Positions 1-5,358 of a stretch of 5,358 nt of DNA are shown one piece after another. Position numbers and translations under genes: made by a program. The stretch is from contig JAJCYK010000636.1 in the NCBI GenBank assembly GCA_029262935.1, positions 1 to 5,358 on the forward strand, in the 5' to 3' direction. The notes under the pieces were generated by a model. The model saw nothing but the letters and a program-made list of their open reading frames with translations. It was not told where the DNA came from and ran no database searches. Each line of letters starts with the position of its first letter. Positions within the stretch are counted from its first letter, which is position 1. The stretch is from Cytophagales bacterium (GTDB lineage: Bacteria; Bacteroidota; Bacteroidia; Cytophagales; Cyclobacteriaceae).

Positions 1-1214
1 AGGAATTCCTCTTTCACTTGATCTGGCCGGCAAAATATATGAGCATCATCCACCGTAAACCCTCGCACCCTGGTAAGACCGTGGAGTTCTCCGTGCTGTT
101 CATAGCGATAGACCGTACCGAACTCCGCTAACCTCACAGGCAACTCCTTATAAGAGCGCGGTTTGGCATTGTAGATCTCACAATGATGAGGGCAATTCAT
201 GGGTTTCAAAAGAAACTCCTCCCCTTCATGAGGGGTCTTAATAGGCTGAAAACTATCTTCGCCGTATTTTTCGTAATGCCCGGAAGTGATATAAAGGTTT
301 TTGTTTCCAATATGCGGTGTTATCACCGGATCATATCCCGCCTTTACCTGGGCCTTTCTAAGAAACTGTTCCAACCGTTCCCGCAGTTGTGTTCCTTTAG
401 GAAGCCAAAGCGGTAAACCCATACCTACTTTTTCAGAAAAGGTAAACAGTTCAAGTTCTTTCCCAATTTTACGATGATCCCGTTGACGCGCCTCTTCAAG
501 TAGGGTTAAGTACTCTTGTAACTCTTTGTTTTTGGGATAGGTAACCCCGTAAATCCGGGTCAGTTGAGTATTCTTTTCATCCCCTCTCCAATAGGCTCCT
601 GCCACATTCAGTAGCTTTACTGCTTTGATAAATCCAGTATGAGGAATGTGTGGTCCTCGGCATAGGTCTGTGAAATTGCCCTGATCATACAAGGTAATCT
701 CACCATCCGCCAAATCCTGTAGGAGTTCCAGTTTGTATTGATCTCCCTTTTTTTCGAAGTAGGCCAGAGCATCCGCCTTACTAATTTCTTGCCGGCGAAA
801 ATCATTTTTTTGGCGAGCGAGGTCCAACATTTTTTGTTCCACTTGCTCGAAGTCATCGGCCCCAAATTCTTGTCCCCCAAAATCAACATCGTAATAAAAA
901 CCCGTATCAATGGCTGGGCCGATACCAAGCTTTATTCCTGGATAAAGATCTTCTAGGGCCTCAGCTAAAAGGTGTGCACTGGAATGCCAAAAAGCAGTTT
1001 TTCCCTCCTCATCATTCCAGGTAAGTAATTGCAAAGGCACATCAGAGGTAATGGGGCGATTAGCGTCCCAGATTTCTCCATTAACCTTTGCCGCCAAAAC
1101 GTTGCGTGCTAAACCTTCACTTATACCAGTAGCAACCTCCATGCTGGTAGTTCCTCTCGGGTACTCCTTGACTGTTCCGTCAGGCAAAGTGATTTTTATA
1201 TTTTCAGTACTCAT
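1..1214 (-). CDS. thrS: Threonyl-tRNA synthetase, N-terminal 404 residues (3' end off the left edge)
   Basis: This class II aminoacyl-tRNA synthetase charges tRNA-Thr with threonine in the cytoplasm and edits mischarged Ser-tRNA-Thr. Residues 1-65 form the TGS domain ([11 protein letters not shown] near the start). The N2 editing domain follows, with its conserved site intact: H77-SSA-H81 and C185-RGP-H189. The catalytic core starts near residue 250 and shows KPMNCPHH (C341, a zinc ligand), motif 2 (FGTVYRYE with R370, then LTRVRGF) and DDAHIFC (H392, second zinc ligand). The third zinc histidine, motif 3 and the anticodon-binding domain would lie beyond the left edge; about 240 residues are missing compared with the usual length near 640. 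The ATG at 1214 is chosen because it gives the normal TGS N-terminus. It overlaps the TPR gene's stop by 4 nt, so there is no room for a dedicated leader. No Shine-Dalgarno is visible. Identity is essentially certain. Confidence 0.98.
   Translation of the reverse strand, partial: MSTENIKITLPDGTVKEYPRGTTSMEVATGISEGLARNVLAAKVNGEIWDANRPITSDVPLQLLTWNDEEGKTAFWHSSAHLLAEALEDLYPGIKLGIGPAIDTGFYYDVDFGGQEFGADDFEQVEQKMLDLARQKNDFRRQEISKADALAYFEKKGDQYKLELLQDLADGEITLYDQGNFTDLCRGPHIPHTGFIKAVKLLNVAGAYWRGDEKNTQLTRIYGVTYPKNKELQEYLTLLEEARQRDHRKIGKELELFTFSEKVGMGLPLWLPKGTQLRERLEQFLRKAQVKAGYDPVITPHIGNKNLYITSGHYEKYGEDSFQPIKTPHEGEEFLLKPMNCPHHCEIYNAKPRSYKELPVRLAEFGTVYRYEQHGELHGLTRVRGFTVDDAHIFCRPDQVKEEF
1211..1214 (-). 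other. ATGA stop/start overlap, TPR lipoprotein gene to thrS
   Basis: On the minus strand the four bases ATGA contain both the ATG of thrS (1214-1212) and the TGA of the TPR gene (1213-1211). The bases just upstream are A-rich (ACGAAAATAATCA) with no Shine-Dalgarno, so thrS translation probably depends on ribosomes finishing the TPR gene. The overlap is seen directly; the coupling is inferred. Confidence 0.85.
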
Positions 1215-2320
1215 TGATTATTTTCGTTTGTCGATTTGGGAGTCAGTATTCTCAAATCGGCATTACGTTCTCGGTTTCTTTGTATTCTCTGCAAATATGC
1301 AATTTTTCCACTAAGTTTTTCATACTCTTCCACTGCTGGTGCGTAAGTGGAATCAATAGCAAGTATGGTTTGGTAGGTTTTAGCAGCTGCGGTGTAATAA
1401 TTACGTTTATTATACACTCTGGCTTGCGTTAGTAAAGCTGGAATATAATGCTCTTTTAAGGTTATGGTTTTTTCGCTGTAGTAAAGAGCCGAATCATAAC
1501 GTCGGAGCATAAAGTGAGTTAACCCGGACTCATAGAACAACCTAAAGTCGTTAGAATCCCTTTTTCTGAGATGAGTAAATACGGCTAGAGCACTATCAAA
1601 TTGCTGTGACTCCCGTAACAGTTGACCTTGATCAAACATCAGGCTCAGGTCCCCTTTTTGTTCTTGTCTATTTTCCAACAGGTACTTAAAAGCTTCTTGG
1701 TAGTTGCCACTGATCCTATTGATTTCTACTAGCAATTTCAAGCTTTGGTACCTAACATCCGGATGTTGTGAGGCTTGGACCAAACTTCTTTTAGCAGATA
1801 GGGTGTCATGGGTAGCCCATTGAATTTGTCCTTTGGTAAGGAAATAATTAAACCCTTGGGGGTGTTTGAGAAGGGCTTTATCAATTTGAGATAGTGCGAC
1901 TGTATAAGCACCTTTGCGATAGTTTAACTGTGCTAGTAAATACCAAAGGTCCGGATAGTCCCCGCCTAACAGTTGAGCCCTGGAAACACTGTTTAATGCT
2001 TGTTCGTAAGCCCCATTGACCATATGCAACTCGGCTTCTTTTATAAGGTAGTCCGGCGTGGGATCCAGCGTAATAGCTTGCCTAATAGCGGCTAACGCTC
2101 CCTCAGTATTTCCTACGGCTTCTAAGTAAATGGCTTTCTTGTAGTATCCATCCGGGTTGCTCGGATTACCTTTAACTCGTTTCTCTACAGCTTCCAACCC
2201 CCCTTGGTAAAAAGCGGTGTTGGGTACGGGAGCTTCCACCAAAGGGTAACTTTGATCTTGACTTTGGCACCCATTTAATACCATTAGCCCGCAGGCAAAA
2301 CGGAGGATCAGGTTCTTCAT
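1211..2320 (-). CDS. TPR-repeat lipoprotein of unknown function
   Basis: This 369-residue protein is predicted to be a secreted lipoprotein. Residues 1-17 form a short signal peptide with K3 and a hydrophobic core, and LNGC (residues 15-18) is the lipobox with C18 as the lipidated cysteine. The rest of the chain to about residue 325 is built from roughly eight tetratricopeptide-like helical hairpins. The clearest are at about 55-87 ([19 protein letters not shown], ending LDP), 122-155 ([19 protein letters not shown]), 224-257 and 258-291 ([20 protein letters not shown]). The others are more degenerate. Residues 330-369 are charged and probably helical, with an Arg-rich run and a polar end (NENNQ). 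TPR arrays bind proteins; no catalytic domain is visible. I do not recognise a named family. The gene overlaps trmH upstream and thrS downstream by 4 nt each, so it should be made together with them, although its product belongs in the envelope. Membrane side and partner are unknown. Confidence 0.9.
   Translation of the reverse strand: MKNLILRFACGLMVLNGCQSQDQSYPLVEAPVPNTAFYQGGLEAVEKRVKGNPSNPDGYYKKAIYLEAVGNTEGALAAIRQAITLDPTPDYLIKEAELHMVNGAYEQALNSVSRAQLLGGDYPDLWYLLAQLNYRKGAYTVALSQIDKALLKHPQGFNYFLTKGQIQWATHDTLSAKRSLVQASQHPDVRYQSLKLLVEINRISGNYQEAFKYLLENRQEQKGDLSLMFDQGQLLRESQQFDSALAVFTHLRKRDSNDFRLFYESGLTHFMLRRYDSALYYSEKTITLKEHYIPALLTQARVYNKRNYYTAAAKTYQTILAIDSTYAPAVEEYEKLSGKIAYLQRIQRNRERNADLRILTPKSTNENNQ
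2267..2320 (-). other. Lipoprotein signal peptide and lipobox of the TPR protein
   Basis: The codons for residues 1-18 encode a basic N-terminus (MKN), a hydrophobic segment ([12 protein letters not shown]) and the lipobox L15-N16-G17-C18. The cysteine codon is at 2267-2269. Signal peptidase II would cut before C18. The residues after the cysteine are QSQDQS. This is only weakly like the acidic or polar tag that sends some Bacteroidota lipoproteins to the cell surface, so I make no call on which side of the outer membrane it sits. Asn at the -2 position is less common than Ala or Ser but is tolerated. Confidence 0.8.
2317..2320 (-). other. ATGA stop/start overlap, trmH to TPR lipoprotein gene
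   Basis: The minus-strand ATGA holds the ATG of the TPR gene (2320-2318) and the TGA of trmH (2319-2317). The preceding bases (GAAAAAATC) are A-rich with no Shine-Dalgarno at usable spacing, which fits Bacteroidota initiation and favours translational coupling. Confidence 0.85.
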
Positions 2321-2997
2321 GATTTTTTCATAAACTCTTTTTCAAGAATATCGGAGTTACGGACACTTCGACGATACCACTCAAGCCTTATGGCATCTTG
2401 TTCATCAGTAGTTAGTTGCCACGGCGCGTTTGACTCTCGCAATTTATTCATTAACGTATGGAGACACAAGGCCGCACATACAGAAATATTAAAACTCTCT
2501 GTAAATCCGTACATTGGGATTTTTACGAAAGCATCCGCGGCCGCCATAGCTTCAGAAGAAAGTCCTTCCAATTCCGTCCCAAATATCAACGCAATTTTTT
2601 GATCAACAGGCACGTCTGACAATCCCAGGCCTTCAGCATGTGGCGAAGTGGCATAAAGTTGATAACCTTGGTCTTTTAAATGCTGGAAACAGTTAGATGT
2701 GTTGGAAACCCCCTCTTCATTGTATCGCCAAAGATTGATCCACTTGGAAGAACCTTGCGTTACGTTCGGATTTAGCATATAGGCATTGCGGTTCTCTATA
2801 ACATGCAAATCTTGTACCCCAAAACAATCACACGATCGAATAACTGCGCTGGCGTTGTGCGGTTGAAAAATATCCTCCAACACCAGGGTCAGATACCGGG
2901 TTCTCTGACCTAAAACGCGCTCCATAAGCTCCTTTTTAGATTCACTAACAAAAGTTGCCAAATGGGCCATTAGGCGATGATCAGGAGCAGTGAGCAT
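2317..2997 (-). CDS. trmH: TrmH-family RNA 2'-O-methyltransferase, probably tRNA (guanosine-18-2'-O)
   Basis: This 226-residue SPOUT-class methyltransferase is expected to move a methyl group from S-adenosylmethionine to a ribose 2'-OH in the cytoplasm. All three family motifs are present. Motif 1 is PHNASAVIRSCDCFG at residues 46-60, with N48 and the catalytic-type R54. Motif 2 is IFGTELEGL at 138-146, with E142. Motif 3 is IPMYGFTESFNISVCAALCLH at about 160-180, with N170; this forms the trefoil knot and cofactor pocket. Length and lack of an N-terminal RNA-binding extension match TrmH (about 229 residues in E. coli) rather than the longer RlmB or TsnR types, which favours G18 of tRNA as the target. 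The exact substrate is inferred. The ATG at 2997 shares one base with the parC stop, and the gene's own stop overlaps the TPR gene by 4 nt. The C-terminal region past residue 190 is probably the helical extension typical of TrmH. Confidence 0.94.
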   Translation of the reverse strand: MLTAPDHRLMAHLATFVSESKKELMERVLGQRTRYLTLVLEDIFQPHNASAVIRSCDCFGVQDLHVIENRNAYMLNPNVTQGSSKWINLWRYNEEGVSNTSNCFQHLKDQGYQLYATSPHAEGLGLSDVPVDQKIALIFGTELEGLSSEAMAAADAFVKIPMYGFTESFNISVCAALCLHTLMNKLRESNAPWQLTTDEQDAIRLEWYRRSVRNSDILEKEFMKKS

Positions 2998-2999
2998 CA
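2995..2999 (-). other. TGATG stop/start overlap, parC to trmH
   Basis: The minus-strand TGATG joins the TGA of parC (2999-2997) to the ATG of trmH (2997-2995) with one shared base. The upstream bases (GTTTGAATCC) contain no Shine-Dalgarno. The junction implies that terminating ParC ribosomes restart on trmH. Confidence 0.85.
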
Positions 3000-5358
3000 G
3001 GATTCAAACAAACCTAGTTGATCCTGCTCAGGATTGGATTTGATTTCCAAATCTATGGTTGTCCCCACTTGAAATCCCGGATCTTGATCTTCGTTGGAAT
3101 CGGATCTTTTGGGTTTGGAAGTCGGCTTCACGGGAGGTTTTTCTTTAGGAGTAATTTCGCTTTCAGGGCTGGGGGTTGGATCTTCAATTTTTTTAGGAGC
3201 AGCACCGTCATCACTTATGAATCGGGCTTTAAGCACTTTGTACTTGGAAAATTTGTTGCCGTTGGCTTTCCAACCCTTAACCTCAATTAAGTCATTGGAC
3301 TCCAACTGTGTTTGCTCCGTTTTACGGCTTTTATCTCTTCTGAAATCGTACTCCAAAACAGGGCTTGCCTGAGTGGTAGCAGCGAGTAGCTTGCTGCCTT
3401 GAGCTTCACTAATAAAAGGGAATCGTTTGTCCAAGCTAGTGGTTTCTACATTAAATCGTTTTATGTAATGCGCTTTGGAAACACTGTCATAATGAATGGC
3501 TGTCACTACGTTTTTAGGATCATGCCGATCCAAAACGATTACTTTCTCCGGTTCATAGCGGTTGGTAAGTTCAAAGTCCGTTAGCTCATAACTGCCGTCT
3601 TTATGCACCACTAAAATGCGATCGTTCCCTTGAAAATTTCCTATATACCGACCTCGTTGTTCCCGGTTTAACCTACCAACAGTTGCGTCATACCAAATGT
3701 CAAGGCCTCCCATGGTCGATACACCTTCAGCATTCATTTCTACTTTTCTTACCGGGTACCTGGTTAAAATATTGCCCCCTGCACTCCTGCCTTTTACATC
3801 TATTTCCGCAAAATCAAAATCAAAGACCTTTTTACGAGCTTTAGCTCCTGAGGTGAGATAAACGGTGACGGATTCTGCCTCCGCATTGGGGTTCGCAGTT
3901 AGATACCATACTTTAGACCCGTTTTGGCCCTTGGTTAGATGGTATTCTTTGTCCCGAGTTATGGCCAACACCTGAAATCGCTTGGCCAGGGACCGTCCAC
4001 TCTTTCCATCCAAATAGATCATATTATACACCCGGCGTTCATCATTCTTTTTAAATACGCCAGCATATAAAATGCCTTTACCCATAAATACTTTGTCCGC
4101 AATACGGGAAACTTTACATACCCCGTCCTGACGAATGACCAAAACATCATCTATGTCTGAGCACTCAGAAACAAACTCATCTTTACGTAAACCGTATCCA
4201 ATAAAACCTTCACTGCGGTTTACATACAAGCGGGCGTTGTTGGCTGCCACGACTCGGGCGGAAATGGTCTCAAATGATTTTATTTCCGTTTTACGCTCCC
4301 TGCCGGCTCCGTATTTCTCTAACAGTCGTTTAAAGTAGTCAATCGCATAATCTATGATATGCGCCAGATGATGTTTCGTCTCTTTTAATTCTTCTTCCAG
4401 ATTCTTGAGGGCTTCTTCAGCTTTAAACGAGTCATACCTGGAAATCCTTTTAATCTTTATCTCAGTCAGGCGGACAATATCTTCTTCGGTAATTTTCCGG
4501 TAGAAATCCTTCTTATATGGATCAAGACCTTTATCAATTGCTGCTATTACGTCTTCCCAGGTTTCGCACTCCTCAATATCCCTGTAAATTCTGTTTTCTA
4601 TGAATATCTTCTCTAGTGATGAAAAGAGAATCCGTTCGAGCAATGAAGACTTCCTGATCTCCAACTCCAATTTGAGCAACGCTACCGTTTGATCCGTATT
4701 GATTTTAAGAATGTCATTAACGGAAATAAAATGAGGTTTATCTTCAATGATAACGCAAGCGTTTGGGGATATAGACACTTCGCAGTAAGTAAATGCATAA
4801 AGCGCATCTACGGTAATATCCGGAGACTGACCCGGTGCCAGTGTGACCAAAACTTCAACATCCTGAGCGGTATTATCCACCACCTGTTTGATCTTTATCT
4901 TACCCTTATCATTGGCTTTAATAATGGAGTCAATTAAAGAGGTAGTAGTGACACCATAGGGAATATCTTTTATAATTAAGTTACGCTTGTCGTATTCTTC
5001 AATGGTAGCGCGTACCCGGACCTTGCCTCCCCTTTTCCCTTTGTTATATTCGCTAAAGTCCGCCATGCCGCCGGTGGGAAAATCCGGTAATAGCTTGGAT
5101 GACCTGCCTTTTAATAATTCAATGGAGGCTTTACATAATTCACAGAAGTTATGAGGCAGTATCTTGGTGGAAAGGCCTACGGCGATACCCTCAACTCCTT
5201 GAGTAAGTAAAAGCGGGAATTTGACTGGTAAGGTTACCGGTTCTTTTTTACGTCCATCATAGGACAGTTGCCATTCAGTGGTCTTAGGGTTAAATACTAC
5301 CTCCAAAGCAAACTTAGAAAGCCTTGCTTCAATATATCTGGCCGCCGCGGCACTGTCA
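2997..5358 (-). CDS. parC: DNA topoisomerase IV subunit A (5' end off the right edge)
   Basis: ParC is the DNA-breaking subunit of topoisomerase IV, which with ParE unlinks daughter chromosomes. The visible 786 residues start just before the active site: the first 17 codons read DSAAAARYIEARLSKFA, and the tyrosine codon at 5334-5336 is the DNA-linking Tyr (the GyrA Tyr122 equivalent). Next comes LPVKFPLLLTQGVEGIAVG of the breakage-reunion core. A coiled-coil C-gate follows at about residues 285-355 (EEDIVRLTEIKIKRISRYDSF onward). From about 360 to 712 lies a beta-rich DNA-wrapping domain without a classic GyrA box. Instead it has two variant blades of pattern I(D/E)VKGxxxxGN. A Pro/Lys/Glu-rich tail (714-786) ends in QLGLFES. 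ParC is preferred over GyrA because the text matches Bacteroidota ParC as I recall it. A TTG at 5306 is internal, not the start, since reading stays open to the edge. parE probably lies upstream, out of view. The quinolone-resistance region also lies outside the window. Confidence 0.93.
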   Translation of the reverse strand, partial: DSAAAARYIEARLSKFALEVVFNPKTTEWQLSYDGRKKEPVTLPVKFPLLLTQGVEGIAVGLSTKILPHNFCELCKASIELLKGRSSKLLPDFPTGGMADFSEYNKGKRGGKVRVRATIEEYDKRNLIIKDIPYGVTTTSLIDSIIKANDKGKIKIKQVVDNTAQDVEVLVTLAPGQSPDITVDALYAFTYCEVSISPNACVIIEDKPHFISVNDILKINTDQTVALLKLELEIRKSSLLERILFSSLEKIFIENRIYRDIEECETWEDVIAAIDKGLDPYKKDFYRKITEEDIVRLTEIKIKRISRYDSFKAEEALKNLEEELKETKHHLAHIIDYAIDYFKRLLEKYGAGRERKTEIKSFETISARVVAANNARLYVNRSEGFIGYGLRKDEFVSECSDIDDVLVIRQDGVCKVSRIADKVFMGKGILYAGVFKKNDERRVYNMIYLDGKSGRSLAKRFQVLAITRDKEYHLTKGQNGSKVWYLTANPNAEAESVTVYLTSGAKARKKVFDFDFAEIDVKGRSAGGNILTRYPVRKVEMNAEGVSTMGGLDIWYDATVGRLNREQRGRYIGNFQGNDRILVVHKDGSYELTDFELTNRYEPEKVIVLDRHDPKNVVTAIHYDSVSKAHYIKRFNVETTSLDKRFPFISEAQGSKLLAATTQASPVLEYDFRRDKSRKTEQTQLESNDLIEVKGWKANGNKFSKYKVLKARFISDDGAAPKKIEDPTPSPESEITPKEKPPVKPTSKPKRSDSNEDQDPGFQVGTTIDLEIKSNPEQDQLGLFES
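3006..3020 (-). other. QLGLF near the ParC C-terminus: candidate sliding-clamp binding motif
   Basis: The codons CAA CTA GGT TTG TTT encode Gln-Leu-Gly-Leu-Phe, two residues before the end of ParC. The pentapeptide fits the DnaN (beta clamp) binding consensus QLxLF, most often written QL(S/D)LF. As I recall, the same pentapeptide is the clamp-binding tail of E. coli DNA polymerase II. It sits on a long, apparently disordered tail, as clamp motifs often do. The sequence match is certain; the function is inferred. Confidence 0.5.
3045..3215 (-). other. Low-complexity Pro/Lys/Glu/Ser linker in the ParC tail
   Basis: About 57 residues after the last wrapping-domain strand are rich in Pro, Lys, Glu, Ser, Asp and Thr (for example TPSPESEITPKEKPPVKPTS) with almost no hydrophobics, so the segment is probably disordered. 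A short ordered-looking strand (TTIDLEI) and the QLGLF end follow it. The segment separates the wrapping domain from the extreme C-terminus. Confidence 0.7.
3228..3803 (-). repeat. Two diverged blade repeats in the ParC wrapping domain (3744-3803 and 3228-3287)
   Basis: Two 20-residue segments can be aligned. The first, coded at 3744-3803, reads IDVKGRSAGGNILTRYPVRK. The second, coded at 3228-3287, reads IEVKGWKANGNKFSKYKVLK. They share the pattern I(D/E)VKGxxxxGNx(L/F)(T/S)(R/K)YxVxK. This is a protein-level repeat, not a DNA repeat. I interpret both as blades of the beta-pinwheel that wraps DNA, carrying a lineage variant of the GyrA-box-like turn. The 440 bases between them encode other, less alike strands. 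Confidence 0.6.

Noticed and set aside
183..1432. Plus- and minus-strand open frames within thrS and at the thrS/TPR junction (183-416, 617-928, 738-956, 1051-1314, 1214-1432)
   Set aside because: All lie over confidently identified coding sequence in another frame, and none encodes a recognisable protein.
1211..3000. Rho-independent terminators or promoters between the genes
   Set aside because: There is no intergenic DNA at any junction, and I saw no GC-rich stem followed by a T run at the gene ends. Bacteroidota promoter-like strings inside coding sequence are too short to support.
3018..3372. Plus-strand open frames opposite the ParC tail (3018-3290 and 3094-3372)
   Set aside because: They are antisense to a low-complexity Pro/Lys/Glu-rich coding stretch, which opens frames on the other strand. 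Their translations show no recognisable domain and they have no supported start.
2390..4937. Other plus-strand open frames opposite trmH and parC (2390-2602, 3399-3584, 4135-4338, 4689-4937)
   Set aside because: They are short and wholly antisense to conserved genes, with no family features, so I treat them as chance frames.
5304..5306. TTG as a possible start of parC
   Set aside because: The frame stays open to the right edge. The 17 codons before it encode the conserved catalytic-tyrosine segment (AAAARYIEARLSKFA), so this is an internal leucine codon.
5334..5358. Quinolone-resistance mutations in parC
   Set aside because: The resistance-determining residues lie N-terminal to the catalytic tyrosine and are outside the window, so nothing can be said.
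1..5358. Mobile element, CRISPR array, phage or defence system
   Set aside because: No transposase, integrase, terminal inverted repeats, spaced direct repeats or defence-type domains were seen. The window is filled with four core-type genes with no abrupt composition change.

Overview
The window is a stretch of a bacterial core genome, coded entirely on the minus strand. It most likely comes from the phylum Bacteroidota, possibly Cytophagales-like. Three things suggest this. The topoisomerase and TrmH proteins closely resemble the Bacteroidota versions of those families as I remember them. None of the three visible start codons has a Shine-Dalgarno sequence; each is preceded by A-rich or unremarkable sequence. 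The base composition looks moderately AT-rich. The lineage call is from memory, without a search.

In the direction of transcription (right to left) there are four genes. The first is parC (2997-5358), topoisomerase IV subunit A, which lacks its N-terminus because it runs off the right edge. The second is trmH (2317-2997), a SPOUT 2'-O-methyltransferase, probably for tRNA Gm18. The third is a TPR-repeat lipoprotein of unknown function (1211-2320). The fourth is thrS (1-1214), threonyl-tRNA synthetase, whose first 404 codons are visible before it runs off the left edge. There is no intergenic DNA. The junctions are TGATG (1-nt overlap), ATGA (4-nt) and ATGA (4-nt), which points to one polycistronic, translationally coupled unit. 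Its promoter and terminator lie outside the window. I found no RNA genes, mobile elements, CRISPR arrays, long repeats or regulatory leaders.

The genes cover chromosome decatenation, tRNA modification and tRNA charging, plus an envelope-anchored TPR protein with no obvious link to these processes. The gene content is ordinary. The observation most worth checking is that ParC ends in a long flexible tail whose last residues contain QLGLF. This matches the bacterial sliding-clamp (DnaN) binding consensus and would tie decatenation to the replication machinery. The lipoprotein locked between trmH and thrS is the second item. I see no evidence of a wholly new multi-gene system.
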